DNA of 64,000 nucleotides from Opitutaceae bacterium (GTDB taxonomy: Bacteria > Verrucomicrobiota > Verrucomicrobiia > Opitutales > Opitutaceae). A program made the position numbers and the translations under genes. Of the stretch, positions 1 through 8,619 are shown in pieces. Below the pieces are notes generated by a model. It did not search any database, had not been told where the DNA came from, and saw only the letters and a program-made list of their open reading frames with translations. The DNA is taken from contig JACKPU010000008.1 in the NCBI GenBank assembly GCA_024233285.1, forward strand, positions 1-64,000, read 5' to 3'. The first letter of the stretch is position 1. Each line of letters starts with the position of its first letter.

Positions 1-294
1 GACAAAGGCGGCGAAGAATTGCCATATGAGCATGGCCTGATAAAGGAAGCCAGACCCGTAGTAGGTTTTCCCCATCAGGAAGCCCAGTGGACCGTAGGTA
101 AACACGACCTCGGTGCCGAATTGCTTTCCGTCCATCAGGAATTTGCCCAAGGCCATGCGCCACGAGGCATCCAAGTTCACAGACGGCATCAGCGGGTAGG
201 TGAGCGCAGCAAAAAACAACAACAGAAATAACGGGACGTGGCGGAACCGGTGCAAAAGTGAGGGGGGGAGCAAGTTAACCGAAGGCGATGACAT
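1..294 (-). CDS. GT-C-like membrane protein, N-terminal 98 residues only
   Basis: The gene reads leftwards from ATG at 294 and runs off the window edge, so only 98 residues are visible. They show a basic start (LLHRFRHVP), one strong hydrophobic segment at about residues 21-35, and then a loop 'SVNLDASWRMALGKFLMDG' followed by 'FTYGPLGFL'. An acidic residue in the first loop after the first membrane helix is the usual layout of GT-C transferases that use lipid-linked sugars, and the same layout recurs in nine other proteins of this window. It follows the gene ending at 329 with a 34-base AT-rich gap (TATATAAAAT on the minus strand at 298-307). It could also be another polytopic protein such as a polymerase; the missing part is needed to decide. 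Confidence 0.7.
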   Translation of the reverse strand, partial: MSSPSVNLLPPSLLHRFRHVPLFLLLFFAALTYPLMPSVNLDASWRMALGKFLMDGKQFGTEVVFTYGPLGFLMGKTYYGSGFLYQAMLIWQFFAAFV

Positions 295-328
295 TGGATT
301 TTATATAGATGCTGTGTTTAATGACAGT

Positions 329-2431
329 CTACTGGTAATTTTCCAGCATCAGATCAGACCAAAAAGTCCAATCGCTGGCAAAATTTTCTGCCGGGCCGGG
401 TCGAATTTCGAGTTCCAGGATGCCGCCATTGGCGTCACTTGGCGGGATGACTATGCTAAACGACTGAATACCCCGGTCGGATTCGGTCGTTTTCGGTGCC
501 AGAAAGCGCTGCCAAAGCACCGTATCCTCGCCAGCCAAGGGACGCCAGCGAATGATGAATTCTGCCCCGTCCGTCGGCCCTGGATTATTTTCGGCATACG
601 CTGCCGGACGGATTCCGCATCCACCACGTAGCAAAGCTCCGCCTTGGAGGTTTGAAAGGGGAAAAGTTATGCGCGAGGGGGCATGGAGAAAATACTCTTT
701 GCGACCATCATGGACTCTGACTTCGGTTCCCCAAGGTGCGGTTCCATTCGCCGCTTGGATGGGGTTGCCGACAACCGGAAGGGTGAAGTCTGCGATTTCG
801 TCTTTTGAAAGCGGTTGCGGAAGATCGGTGCTCGCCGTTTCACCGGGCGCAAGCCGACGATAGAGTCTAAAACCTTGGGGGATAAATTCCCCCGTAGCTT
901 CAAGGCGGTAATGGGCCTTGAGGTAATCGGCCAAACGAGGAAAGTCATCAACGGGATATTTTCCCCAGTAGCGATTGGGCCCTGCACTGCAATCGACAAT
1001 GAACTTCGGGGCTGATCTTTCCAGATCCTGCAGAAGTTTTCCCATCGCCTCGGGAACGATAGCATAGGACGTTTCTCTGGTGGGATCGACGTTGGTCCAA
1101 GGAATCAGGCCAGTGAGAAAAGACGCATACAGAAAGCGACTGGCCGGCTTGCGGTCCGCAAAAACGTAGATGTCGGGATGGTAACCCCACACGAATACGG
1201 TGTCGTCGATCTGGCTGTTCTCCTTGATGTAGCGTGAAACCTGCACCGAAGGATCGGTTGGCAGCTTCCGTCCCCGATTGTCTAGCGCACGGGACAAAGG
1301 CTGCCATGCAGCTGCGATCATAATGCACGCGCCGGCGGCTTTCCATTTGCCCGCTGGAAGGTAGCGAATCATGCCGGATAAGCTGAGCGCTGACCCAAGC
1401 GAAAACACCGGTAATGCGGTAATGAAATAGTGCTGAAAATCCCGCCCGCTTGAAGCGGCTCCAACCCATGAGCTGCCCGCCCACATTAACAGATAAAGCC
1501 AAATGGTGTGCCAGTTGCGTTCGTGTGCGGTGGGCTGGCGCTGCGCTAATTTGATCAATATGATTACGACCGCTGCGAAGCAGACGGCACTGATGATTGG
1601 CGCAGTCGTGACAATGAGACCCATGCCACGAAACGCGGCGACGATGCGATCAATCCAATCGGTCTCAGGTCCATAATAGGTCAGGTTGTAGGTCCAAGTG
1701 TAGAAGACGGCATCGGACCACGCGCCTTTGAAGACAAAATATCCGGCGAATAATACCACCGGCAGCAACCAGCCAGCGCTGAGCGCGGTTAATTGGGCGA
1801 TGGCTTGCTTGATTTTCACGCCATGACGATGGGTGGCGTAGAGGATCACTGTGCCGGGCGCGAGCAAGTCAAGCAACGCGGGCTGCTTTGAAAGGAACGC
1901 CAGTCCCAGTAACACTCCGGTGGCAAATGACCGCTTCGCCTCAGAAATTGACCGAATTGCGAAAGTGGCAATGGCTGCACTCGAAAAGAATGCAACGCAC
2001 CATTCCGTGTGGGCCGCATTGGCGTCGCCAACTGCGAATGTTGCCGTGCCCAACACGACAAAAAGCAGCCCGGCGCCAAGACCAGCCATGGGTCGGCCGA
2101 GATTGCGCGCCGCGGCAAACAAACAGGTGCCGGTGGCGGCAATAAGCAGTGCCGTCGCGAAGCGAACCGCCGTCAGGTTGTTGACACCGCACAGCGCGAA
2201 TACAGCCGCCTCTAGATAATAGGTCAGTGGCGTGCGCTGATCGATGGCGTCGCGGTAAAGCACTCCGCCTTCAAGCAGGATGCGTGCGGCCGCGGCATGA
2301 ATGGCCTCATCAACATTCCAGTGATTAAAGGCAAAAGTTGGTGCACGCAGCCAGACTGCAACCAGCATCAGCCCCAGTAAAACGGCCAGAAACGGGACTA
2401 TGCGAATGAGGCCTGAACGGTGACTGCCCAT
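329..2431 (-). CDS. GT39/PMT-like membrane glycosyltransferase with C-terminal beta module
   Basis: This is a polytopic protein of 700 aa with many hydrophobic segments over the first ~390 residues. After the first helix comes 'NHWNVDEAIHAAAARILLEG', then 'DQRTPLTYYLEAA', the pattern of PMT_2/ArnT-type GT-C enzymes that move a sugar from a polyprenyl-phosphate donor outside the inner membrane. A soluble C-terminal part follows, ending in a predicted beta module of about 110 residues containing 'TDGAEFIIRW', 'SDRGIQSFSIVIPP' and 'DWTFWSD'. That module recurs at the ends of the proteins at 2440, 17139 and 19233. ATG at 2431 lies 8 bases after the upstream stop; an in-frame ATG at 2473 would overlap the upstream gene by 34 bases and adds a poor leader, so I reject it. 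The acceptor and sugar are unknown. Confidence 0.8.
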   Translation of the reverse strand: MGSHRSGLIRIVPFLAVLLGLMLVAVWLRAPTFAFNHWNVDEAIHAAAARILLEGGVLYRDAIDQRTPLTYYLEAAVFALCGVNNLTAVRFATALLIAATGTCLFAAARNLGRPMAGLGAGLLFVVLGTATFAVGDANAAHTEWCVAFFSSAAIATFAIRSISEAKRSFATGVLLGLAFLSKQPALLDLLAPGTVILYATHRHGVKIKQAIAQLTALSAGWLLPVVLFAGYFVFKGAWSDAVFYTWTYNLTYYGPETDWIDRIVAAFRGMGLIVTTAPIISAVCFAAVVIILIKLAQRQPTAHERNWHTIWLYLLMWAGSSWVGAASSGRDFQHYFITALPVFSLGSALSLSGMIRYLPAGKWKAAGACIMIAAAWQPLSRALDNRGRKLPTDPSVQVSRYIKENSQIDDTVFVWGYHPDIYVFADRKPASRFLYASFLTGLIPWTNVDPTRETSYAIVPEAMGKLLQDLERSAPKFIVDCSAGPNRYWGKYPVDDFPRLADYLKAHYRLEATGEFIPQGFRLYRRLAPGETASTDLPQPLSKDEIADFTLPVVGNPIQAANGTAPWGTEVRVHDGRKEYFLHAPSRITFPLSNLQGGALLRGGCGIRPAAYAENNPGPTDGAEFIIRWRPLAGEDTVLWQRFLAPKTTESDRGIQSFSIVIPPSDANGGILELEIRPGPAENFASDWTFWSDLMLENYQ

Positions 2432-2439
2432 GCATGCAC

Positions 2440-4470
2440 TTAACGAAATTCCGGTTGGCCCCAGCAGGTCCAATCTTTATTCATCGTGTCCAGGCTGCGA
2501 GTGCGGAAAATCAATTTGGCATCCATGCCTTCATGCGGAGGAATGTTGATTTCAAATGTCTGCATCTGCTGGTCAGCGGGATTGGTCGCCGGACGCAAGG
2601 TTTGAGTCACGATCACCTTCTCCTCATCGTCTGATTTCCACTCAATGCTGAATTCGGCTCCGTCCGTGGGATCGGCCCCCTCGTAAGCGCTGGGCGGGTA
2701 GCCATAGGATATCTTGAGGGTTTGGGCGTTTTCGGGAACGTCCACGGTCATCGTTCCAGGCGCATGAACCAAGGTGACGCCATAATCGCCGATTACCTGA
2801 AACGATACAGGGAAGGGGCTTTCATATTGAATGTTTTTGATGGGCATGCCCATCGGTTTGATGTTCCGGAAGACCGTAAACTGCGAATCGTGGATCAAGT
2901 ATTCACGTCCGCGAACGGGTAGATCATCGACTTGCTCCAGAACGTTGAAGGTCTTCGCGTGTGTGTAGAAATGGCTCAAAAGGGAACGGTCGCGATCATT
3001 GAGTCGACGGATTTCATGTGGCCGCAACACCAGCCAGTCGGGCCTTAGGTGCCGAATAAGATCGGTCCAGTCATTGCCAACTTGCTTGCGTGCCTCGACC
3101 ATTTCGCGGGACGACATGCCTGGGAAATCATAGGTCTTCAGATCTGAAAAATAACCGATGTATCCCAGTGGCTCCATGAAAACGGTGTCGCCGGTCTCTG
3201 CATTCTCGCGCAGCCATTCACCGATTTTGCGTCGGTTGCCGTCTTCGATGAACTCTTGCTGGGCGGCCAGTTGCCGGCCGCTCTCCCACATGGTCCAAGC
3301 AGAAACAAGCAACATGACTGCGGCGCTCACGGTAATGGTGCGCTTCAGGGCTCGAGACTTCATGCCGCCAAAGCTGGCGACATCCCATAGCTGGCTGAAG
3401 AATGCCGCGATGGTGATCAGGCCAAGCAATGTGACCGGTGGGAGATACCAAGGAAACGGAAAATAAGGAAAGTATGACAGATAGACATTGGCGCCAAAGT
3501 AGGCGAATGATGCGACCCGAACAGTTGAGCGAAGGAAGGGCAGGAGCCACAGCAGCGCGCAAACAGTGCCCAAGGCCCGGGCATACGAAATCAACTCGGC
3601 CGGCCAGCCGCCGATCATGTAATACGAGGGAAGGAAGGGCTGGTTCAGGGTGTTGCTTGAATAGCCTGTATTGAAGGGTATCTCAAAAATGGTTTTGATT
3701 ACGCCGCCGAACGTGCGGACATCACCGATGCCGCTTTTGGCGGTTATCGTGTGCGGCACCGGGGTGCCGTAATAGCCCCAAGCAATCAGGAGCCAGGGCA
3801 AATATAGTGCCGTGGTAAGCAGCCCTGCGCGCAGGCAGAGCAGGAACAGCTCTTTGCGGCTGTGCTTGCTCTCCGCCTGGTCGTTGAACAACCAAAACCC
3901 GGCTGCGACCAAACCGATATAGATAAAGCTATCCGGGCGTGTCCACATAAGCCCGGCCCATGCTCCGCCGAGATGCGCCCACTGCCGCTTGGCGGGGGTG
4001 ATATGCGCCCAGATGGCATAGGTGAGAAACAGAATCATGAATCCTGTCTCCATACCATTGATGGTGAAGTCCACCGTCTTGGCTTCGGTGGCGAGCCCGG
4101 CGATCAGAAACAGTGCCGGAATCAGGGCGAATTTGCGTTGACGGGCGATCATCCAAAGAAGCGCGGCGGCTCCGCCCAGTGCCGCGCACGACATCAAGCG
4201 AAAGATCCACAGCGCGCCCGCATCAGAACTGTTGGCGGTCAGCAGGTATGAAAGGGCCGGCAGAAGCACTCCCAGCGGCGACGTGAAAGTATGCAGGCGG
4301 TCTCCTATATTGAACACCAAGCCGTGGCCCGTGGCCAGGTTCTTGCTGGACCGGAAAGTGATGTAGTAGTCTTCCCAAGTATGATTGGTGGCGAGGGCGA
4401 ACCCAAGCGCCACACCAGCTACGACGAGAGCGGCCAGCAGCGGGGCCCGGAATTTCGTGATGGATTGCAT
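2440..4470 (-). CDS. GT-C membrane glycosyltransferase with C-terminal beta module
   Basis: This 676 aa membrane protein starts with a helix and then 'HTWEDYYITFRSSKNLATG' and 'FTSPLGVLLPAL'. That pattern (W-x-D-Y-Y-I-x-F-R, then T-F-T-S-P-L) is typical of a GT-C group that includes AftB-like arabinofuranosyl transferases, so it probably uses a polyprenyl-phosphate sugar in the periplasm. The C-terminal ~110 residues carry the same module as the neighbour at 329-2431 ('DPTDGAEFSIEW', 'NKDWTCWGQPEF'). It is preceded by 214 bases without a gene, so a promoter may lie there, and it is followed after 8 bases by the next GT-C gene. ATG at 4470 is the only good start. Sugar and acceptor cannot be read from sequence. 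Confidence 0.8.
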   Translation of the reverse strand: MQSITKFRAPLLAALVVAGVALGFALATNHTWEDYYITFRSSKNLATGHGLVFNIGDRLHTFTSPLGVLLPALSYLLTANSSDAGALWIFRLMSCAALGGAAALLWMIARQRKFALIPALFLIAGLATEAKTVDFTINGMETGFMILFLTYAIWAHITPAKRQWAHLGGAWAGLMWTRPDSFIYIGLVAAGFWLFNDQAESKHSRKELFLLCLRAGLLTTALYLPWLLIAWGYYGTPVPHTITAKSGIGDVRTFGGVIKTIFEIPFNTGYSSNTLNQPFLPSYYMIGGWPAELISYARALGTVCALLWLLPFLRSTVRVASFAYFGANVYLSYFPYFPFPWYLPPVTLLGLITIAAFFSQLWDVASFGGMKSRALKRTITVSAAVMLLVSAWTMWESGRQLAAQQEFIEDGNRRKIGEWLRENAETGDTVFMEPLGYIGYFSDLKTYDFPGMSSREMVEARKQVGNDWTDLIRHLRPDWLVLRPHEIRRLNDRDRSLLSHFYTHAKTFNVLEQVDDLPVRGREYLIHDSQFTVFRNIKPMGMPIKNIQYESPFPVSFQVIGDYGVTLVHAPGTMTVDVPENAQTLKISYGYPPSAYEGADPTDGAEFSIEWKSDDEEKVIVTQTLRPATNPADQQMQTFEINIPPHEGMDAKLIFRTRSLDTMNKDWTCWGQPEFR

Positions 4471-4684
4471 GAATGAATGGAACCTGAAGAAGGAATATGA
4501 AGCTTATGGAGTGCCGCTCATGGCAAGCTTTCGGTGCAGTTCAATCGAACACAGAAGTCTTGGGTCTTTATTGTGGCGACCCGAAGACGGCGCATTTGGC
4601 GTCGAGGCCTGCATATGTCCCTTGGAGTATAAAATGGCACTCAATATTTATCGGGCAATCCCATGACATCGAGGTCCAGCAAGG
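4471..4684 (-). promoter_or_regulatory. Non-coding gap, possible promoter for the three leftmost genes
   Basis: These 214 bases separate the stop of the giant glycosyltransferase (4685) from the ATG of the GT-C gene (4470), the longest gap in the window. On the minus strand there is an AT-rich core with TATACT at 4631-4626 and TTGCCC at 4658-4653. Their spacing of 21 bases is too long for a standard sigma-70 promoter. A start region for a separate transcript is plausible, but no box is convincing. I see no small gene or strong hairpin here. Confidence 0.25.
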
Positions 4685-7600
4685 TTAGGCACCCGTGAGA
4701 GCGACATTATGGGCGATCTGCGCATGCAATGGCAGAACCTTAGCCATATCGTAGCAGCGCAGGGCCTTGGAATAGGCGGTAGGCGTGAGTGATTTGCCGC
4801 TGCGTTCTTTGGCCAGGCATGTCCACATCATCTTTGATAGTGCCAAATGATCCCCGGGCTTGACCAAGTAGCCCTGTTGCCGCTGGCCAATCATTTCTGC
4901 AATGCCGTGAACGTCGGTCGAGATGATGGGGGTGCGGAAAGCCATGGCTTCCATGACGACGCGAGGGAACGATTCCTCATAGCTGGTGCATACAAACATG
5001 TCGGCCGAAATGAAGTGATCGAAGACTGCGCGAGTCTCCGGGATAAGCGTGATGTGCTCCTCAATTCCGAGATGCTTGATGTCGCGAACGAGCAAATCCA
5101 AGTAAATCCCCGGGCGTGCGCCCACCATCACGAAGCGAAACTTTCCGGGGTGGCCTTGTCGCAGGAAATGCCGGATGGCACGGATGAAGATATGCTGGCC
5201 TTTGCGCTCACATATGGTGCCGATGTTTGCGATCACAATATCGTCTTCAGCGTAACCCATGCGTTCTCTCAATGCGGCGCGCGGGTGGGCTGAACGGTAA
5301 GTGTCGATGGCCGGGAGATTGATCCAGCTGGGCACAATTCGGAAATTGTCGCGCAGGTTGCAGTCTTCGTAGTAGGCGCGTGTAGCTTGGCAAAGAAACA
5401 AACTGCGGGTGGAGTCGGCCAGCGCCTGAGCAACCATGCCATGCAAGGCCAGCGGCATTTTTTCCTCGAAGAATCGAAAGATCGACGTGCTTTCGTGGAT
5501 GTAAAGCAACGAGGGTTTGTTGGCTGAGGAGGCTAGATGAATACCCCAGAAGCATTGCAGGGTATTGCAAACCACCAAATCGATTTTGTCCCAATCGATG
5601 CGATGGGCGATGTCGGATATTTGGGCATGGAATATTTCCGCATCTGCCGAGCCAAAGATCGGGGCGGTGTCAACGAGCGTGAGCGAGGCGCCCAAAGCAG
5701 TGAACTGTTCCCTTAGCGGACCTTCTTGGGCGGAGATTACTTCAAGCTGGAAGCCGGCTTCCCGCCCCATGTAAGTGGCATATTCCAGCAAAAATAAAGG
5801 GGCTCCCTCCAGGTTAAGGTTGTGCGTAAGGAGCAGCATCCGGGGAGGGCTGCCGAGGTGTGAGCGATCAGGACCGGCTTGCGTGCTGCTTAAACGAGAA
5901 CCATCCAGTTGCCAATGAGGGCTCAGGTATGGATCCCGATAAGCCGGATAGCTGCGCACAAATGCAATGTGCTCGGTTTCATTGAAGGTCACACCGCGGG
6001 TGGCACTGCCCCAATGCATCAGTTTGGCCTGTGGAGTGTAGAGCACACGGTAGCCTGCGGCGCGTGCACGCAGGCAATAATCCACGTCATTATAGGCGAC
6101 ACCGAAATCGGTTTCATCAAAACCTCCGAGCTGGCGGTAAAGGTCGGTTCTGGTCAGCAGACAGGCGCCGGTTACCGCGGACACTTCTCGAGTTGCCGCA
6201 TGCCAGGCCAGCGGGACTTCATCTTCCGGCACCTTGGCAAAGGGAGTATCGGCCAAACCGCCGTGCGGACCAATCACAATCCCGGTATGGTTTAGTGATC
6301 GGTCGGGGTAGATTAGCTTGGCTCCGACAACTCCGACGTCGGCAAACGTGAACCACGCCGTCATTTCCTCCAGCCAACCGGGTTCAAGTGCGTTGACGTC
6401 ATTGTTGAGGTGCAGGACCAGCGGGGTTTCAATGTGCGGCAGGGCTGCATTGACGAGTTTGGAATAATTAAACGGAGCCGATGGATCTGGCAGGCGGGCC
6501 ACGATGCACTGGATGTCGGTCCGCCGTTGGATTCTTTCGAGGTAGTGAACCGCGTCGGCGTCGCGCGAGTGGTCGTCGACAATGACGAGCCTTGTGCGGC
6601 TCCAGTCCACGGTTTCCTCAATTAGCTCGACGCACTCTTGCAGCAGATGCAGGTGATCCCGGGTGGGAATCACGATGGTTACGCTTGGTTGTGAGCTTGG
6701 GTTTTTGTCCCATCTGAGCTGATGAAAACGCTCACGCCGATGATGCCCGACTTCCGGAAGAAATGAGGTGGCCGGCCACTTTAGCCGTGTCGCTGCGTCG
6801 GCCAGTGCGCGGCGCCCCTGTTCATATGAAGGGTGGGCCAAGTCAGTCCCTCGACCAGTGCCGGCCCAACCATGATGGGCCACGATTGGCAAATGGGCGA
6901 CCTTTTCGCTGGGCAATGCCGCGCAAACGCGCAGCAACACGTCGTGCCACAGCACGGCATCGAATCCCTCTCTAAAGCCACCGTTTTCAATGAGTCGCTT
7001 TCGGGGAATCACGCTCAAGGCGCCTGGGTAAAGTCCGGAAAGCAGCAAAGTGGGCGACCAATCTGGCTTGAAGTTGGGTTCAGATCGATGGCCGTCGGCA
7101 TCAACCCGGTCTTCATCGGTATATACCAGTTCCAAATCAGGATCTTTGGAAACGCGATGGGCAACTTCAAGGAGTGCGTCGGGCGACAATCGGGAGTTGC
7201 CTGGCACCAAAGTAACCAGCTGGCCCTGACACTTATCCAACGCGGTTTGGAAAGCACGAACGACATCCTTTCTCCCGTGAATGGATTCATGTCGCAAGCG
7301 CTCGTCACTCAAAGGAGAGGCAGTGCCGACAAACCATGCGTCCCACTGCGGATAAAGTTGGCTGGTGATGCTTTCTGACAAACGGGTGAGCTGCGCGTGA
7401 TCGCATTCACGGGTATCCACGATAACGGAGATACGGGGAACGTTGGCAGCCACCAGCTGGCGCGACATTTTCTCCATGTGCTCCCGTAACCGCGGGGTGA
7501 TGCGGTCTGCTTTGCACCAAGCCTTGTATTGATCATTCGACTTATCTGATGCCGGCACCTGAGCAGGTGAATGTCGTCGGTAAGTGCGCGATGCTTTTCC

Positions 7601-8608
7601 GATGGCATGCCAGATCGCACGCAAACTTCCCAAGCGGATTTTCTGCCGGCGGGCGGCTGACATCAGTTCGCGCGCGCAACCCAGAAACAAACGGCGATCA
7701 AACGCGGGAATCGGTTGTTCCCACTGGTTGCATGAACGCTGATGAAAACGACGGGCGAAAACCAAGTGCTTGGAGCCATCCTCAAGTTCAGCGAAGAGCT
7801 TGAGGATGGCGGGCCCCGCTGGAGTCTCATCAATGTCCAGCATGCCAAAATATTGTGACAAGCGGGCGTGGGGGTGGTCCGGGAAAAGCTCTGCCGCTTC
7901 CAATCTTTCGCGGGTGCCGAAATCAAGCTCGTTCTCCACCAGAGGATGGGTGCTTCCCAGCAGACGACGGATGCGTTGATTTTGGTGAATGATCCAGCCT
8001 TCAACACGGACTTTTCCGAATTGGGTGCCACCCACCAGCTCGGGTTTCTCCAAGGCGCCGAAAAATGGCGGATTGGGCAGGGTGTCGAGCGGAACCGACG
8101 CCCCTTCGCGCGCCAGTTTCTCCGCCAGCGGGCGCAAGTCGGCGTGTGGCTCGGCGCGTTTTTGTTGGAGCAACCGGTGCAAGTGGTCGGGGAGGAGGCT
8201 GAGGTTGTAACGCCCGGCTTTGCCCTGTCCCAGATGGACCCGGATTTTCGTGCGCCAGATTTCGACCCAAGCACCGCCGGCATCAAGCACCTCAAGGCGC
8301 AGCAATTTTGCCCCTGACGGGGGACGCACCCGCAAAAGAAAGCCCGGATGGGGCAGGCCGTGGTGGCCGCGGAATTTGGTTTCAATCTCATCCCGCGGCA
8401 GGCCGAGGATGCCCAGAAAGTGAATGCCGTCGATCACGGCGCGAATATCGGAAAAGCCGGCCCCTCGCTTGCTCAACAGCCAACCGCTGATCCACACCGG
8501 ATCTGAGCCGAAGACCCAGTCGGAGGGTTGCTCGATATCAAAGAGGTAAGAGTCGTTTTCGTTCACGGGACGCTTGGCATCTAAGTCGGCCGCATTACCG
8601 GGGAGCAA
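4685..8608 (-). CDS. Giant RfbC-like glycosyltransferase: two N-terminal modules, decayed GT2, intact GT2, GT4
   Basis: The product has 1307 aa. Residues ~27-115 and ~170-292 are two modules shared with the next three genes ('LPNPPFFGALEKPE', 'LKLFAELEDGSKHLVFARRF'). Residues ~390-620 align to the first GT2 domain of the paralogue at 13097-17062 but have lost its key motifs: 'LLDHDDLLPHD' there is 'LVPGNSRLSPD' here, and 'IADDASP' is 'VGTASP'. A complete GT2 follows at ~642-890 ('VTIVIPTRDH', 'LHLNNDV', 'TGACLLTRTDLYRQLGGFDE') and a GT4 at ~922-1300 with 'CERKGQH' and the E1212-x7-E1220 motif. It probably adds two sugars in the cytoplasm to a lipid-linked glycan. The start is uncertain: TTG at 8608, 11 bases after the previous stop, or GTG at 8566. 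The paralogues support a short leader before the first module. Confidence 0.85.
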   Translation of the reverse strand: MLPGNAADLDAKRPVNENDSYLFDIEQPSDWVFGSDPVWISGWLLSKRGAGFSDIRAVIDGIHFLGILGLPRDEIETKFRGHHGLPHPGFLLRVRPPSGAKLLRLEVLDAGGAWVEIWRTKIRVHLGQGKAGRYNLSLLPDHLHRLLQQKRAEPHADLRPLAEKLAREGASVPLDTLPNPPFFGALEKPELVGGTQFGKVRVEGWIIHQNQRIRRLLGSTHPLVENELDFGTRERLEAAELFPDHPHARLSQYFGMLDIDETPAGPAILKLFAELEDGSKHLVFARRFHQRSCNQWEQPIPAFDRRLFLGCARELMSAARRQKIRLGSLRAIWHAIGKASRTYRRHSPAQVPASDKSNDQYKAWCKADRITPRLREHMEKMSRQLVAANVPRISVIVDTRECDHAQLTRLSESITSQLYPQWDAWFVGTASPLSDERLRHESIHGRKDVVRAFQTALDKCQGQLVTLVPGNSRLSPDALLEVAHRVSKDPDLELVYTDEDRVDADGHRSEPNFKPDWSPTLLLSGLYPGALSVIPRKRLIENGGFREGFDAVLWHDVLLRVCAALPSEKVAHLPIVAHHGWAGTGRGTDLAHPSYEQGRRALADAATRLKWPATSFLPEVGHHRRERFHQLRWDKNPSSQPSVTIVIPTRDHLHLLQECVELIEETVDWSRTRLVIVDDHSRDADAVHYLERIQRRTDIQCIVARLPDPSAPFNYSKLVNAALPHIETPLVLHLNNDVNALEPGWLEEMTAWFTFADVGVVGAKLIYPDRSLNHTGIVIGPHGGLADTPFAKVPEDEVPLAWHAATREVSAVTGACLLTRTDLYRQLGGFDETDFGVAYNDVDYCLRARAAGYRVLYTPQAKLMHWGSATRGVTFNETEHIAFVRSYPAYRDPYLSPHWQLDGSRLSSTQAGPDRSHLGSPPRMLLLTHNLNLEGAPLFLLEYATYMGREAGFQLEVISAQEGPLREQFTALGASLTLVDTAPIFGSADAEIFHAQISDIAHRIDWDKIDLVVCNTLQCFWGIHLASSANKPSLLYIHESTSIFRFFEEKMPLALHGMVAQALADSTRSLFLCQATRAYYEDCNLRDNFRIVPSWINLPAIDTYRSAHPRAALRERMGYAEDDIVIANIGTICERKGQHIFIRAIRHFLRQGHPGKFRFVMVGARPGIYLDLLVRDIKHLGIEEHITLIPETRAVFDHFISADMFVCTSYEESFPRVVMEAMAFRTPIISTDVHGIAEMIGQRQQGYLVKPGDHLALSKMMWTCLAKERSGKSLTPTAYSKALRCYDMAKVLPLHAQIAHNVALTGA

Positions 8609-8619
8609 GCATTCGCCAC

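Noticed and set aside
4385..4666. A 93-codon plus-strand frame extending into the 214-base gap
   Set aside because: It begins inside the opposite-strand GT-C gene, lacks a ribosome site and codes for no recognisable features.
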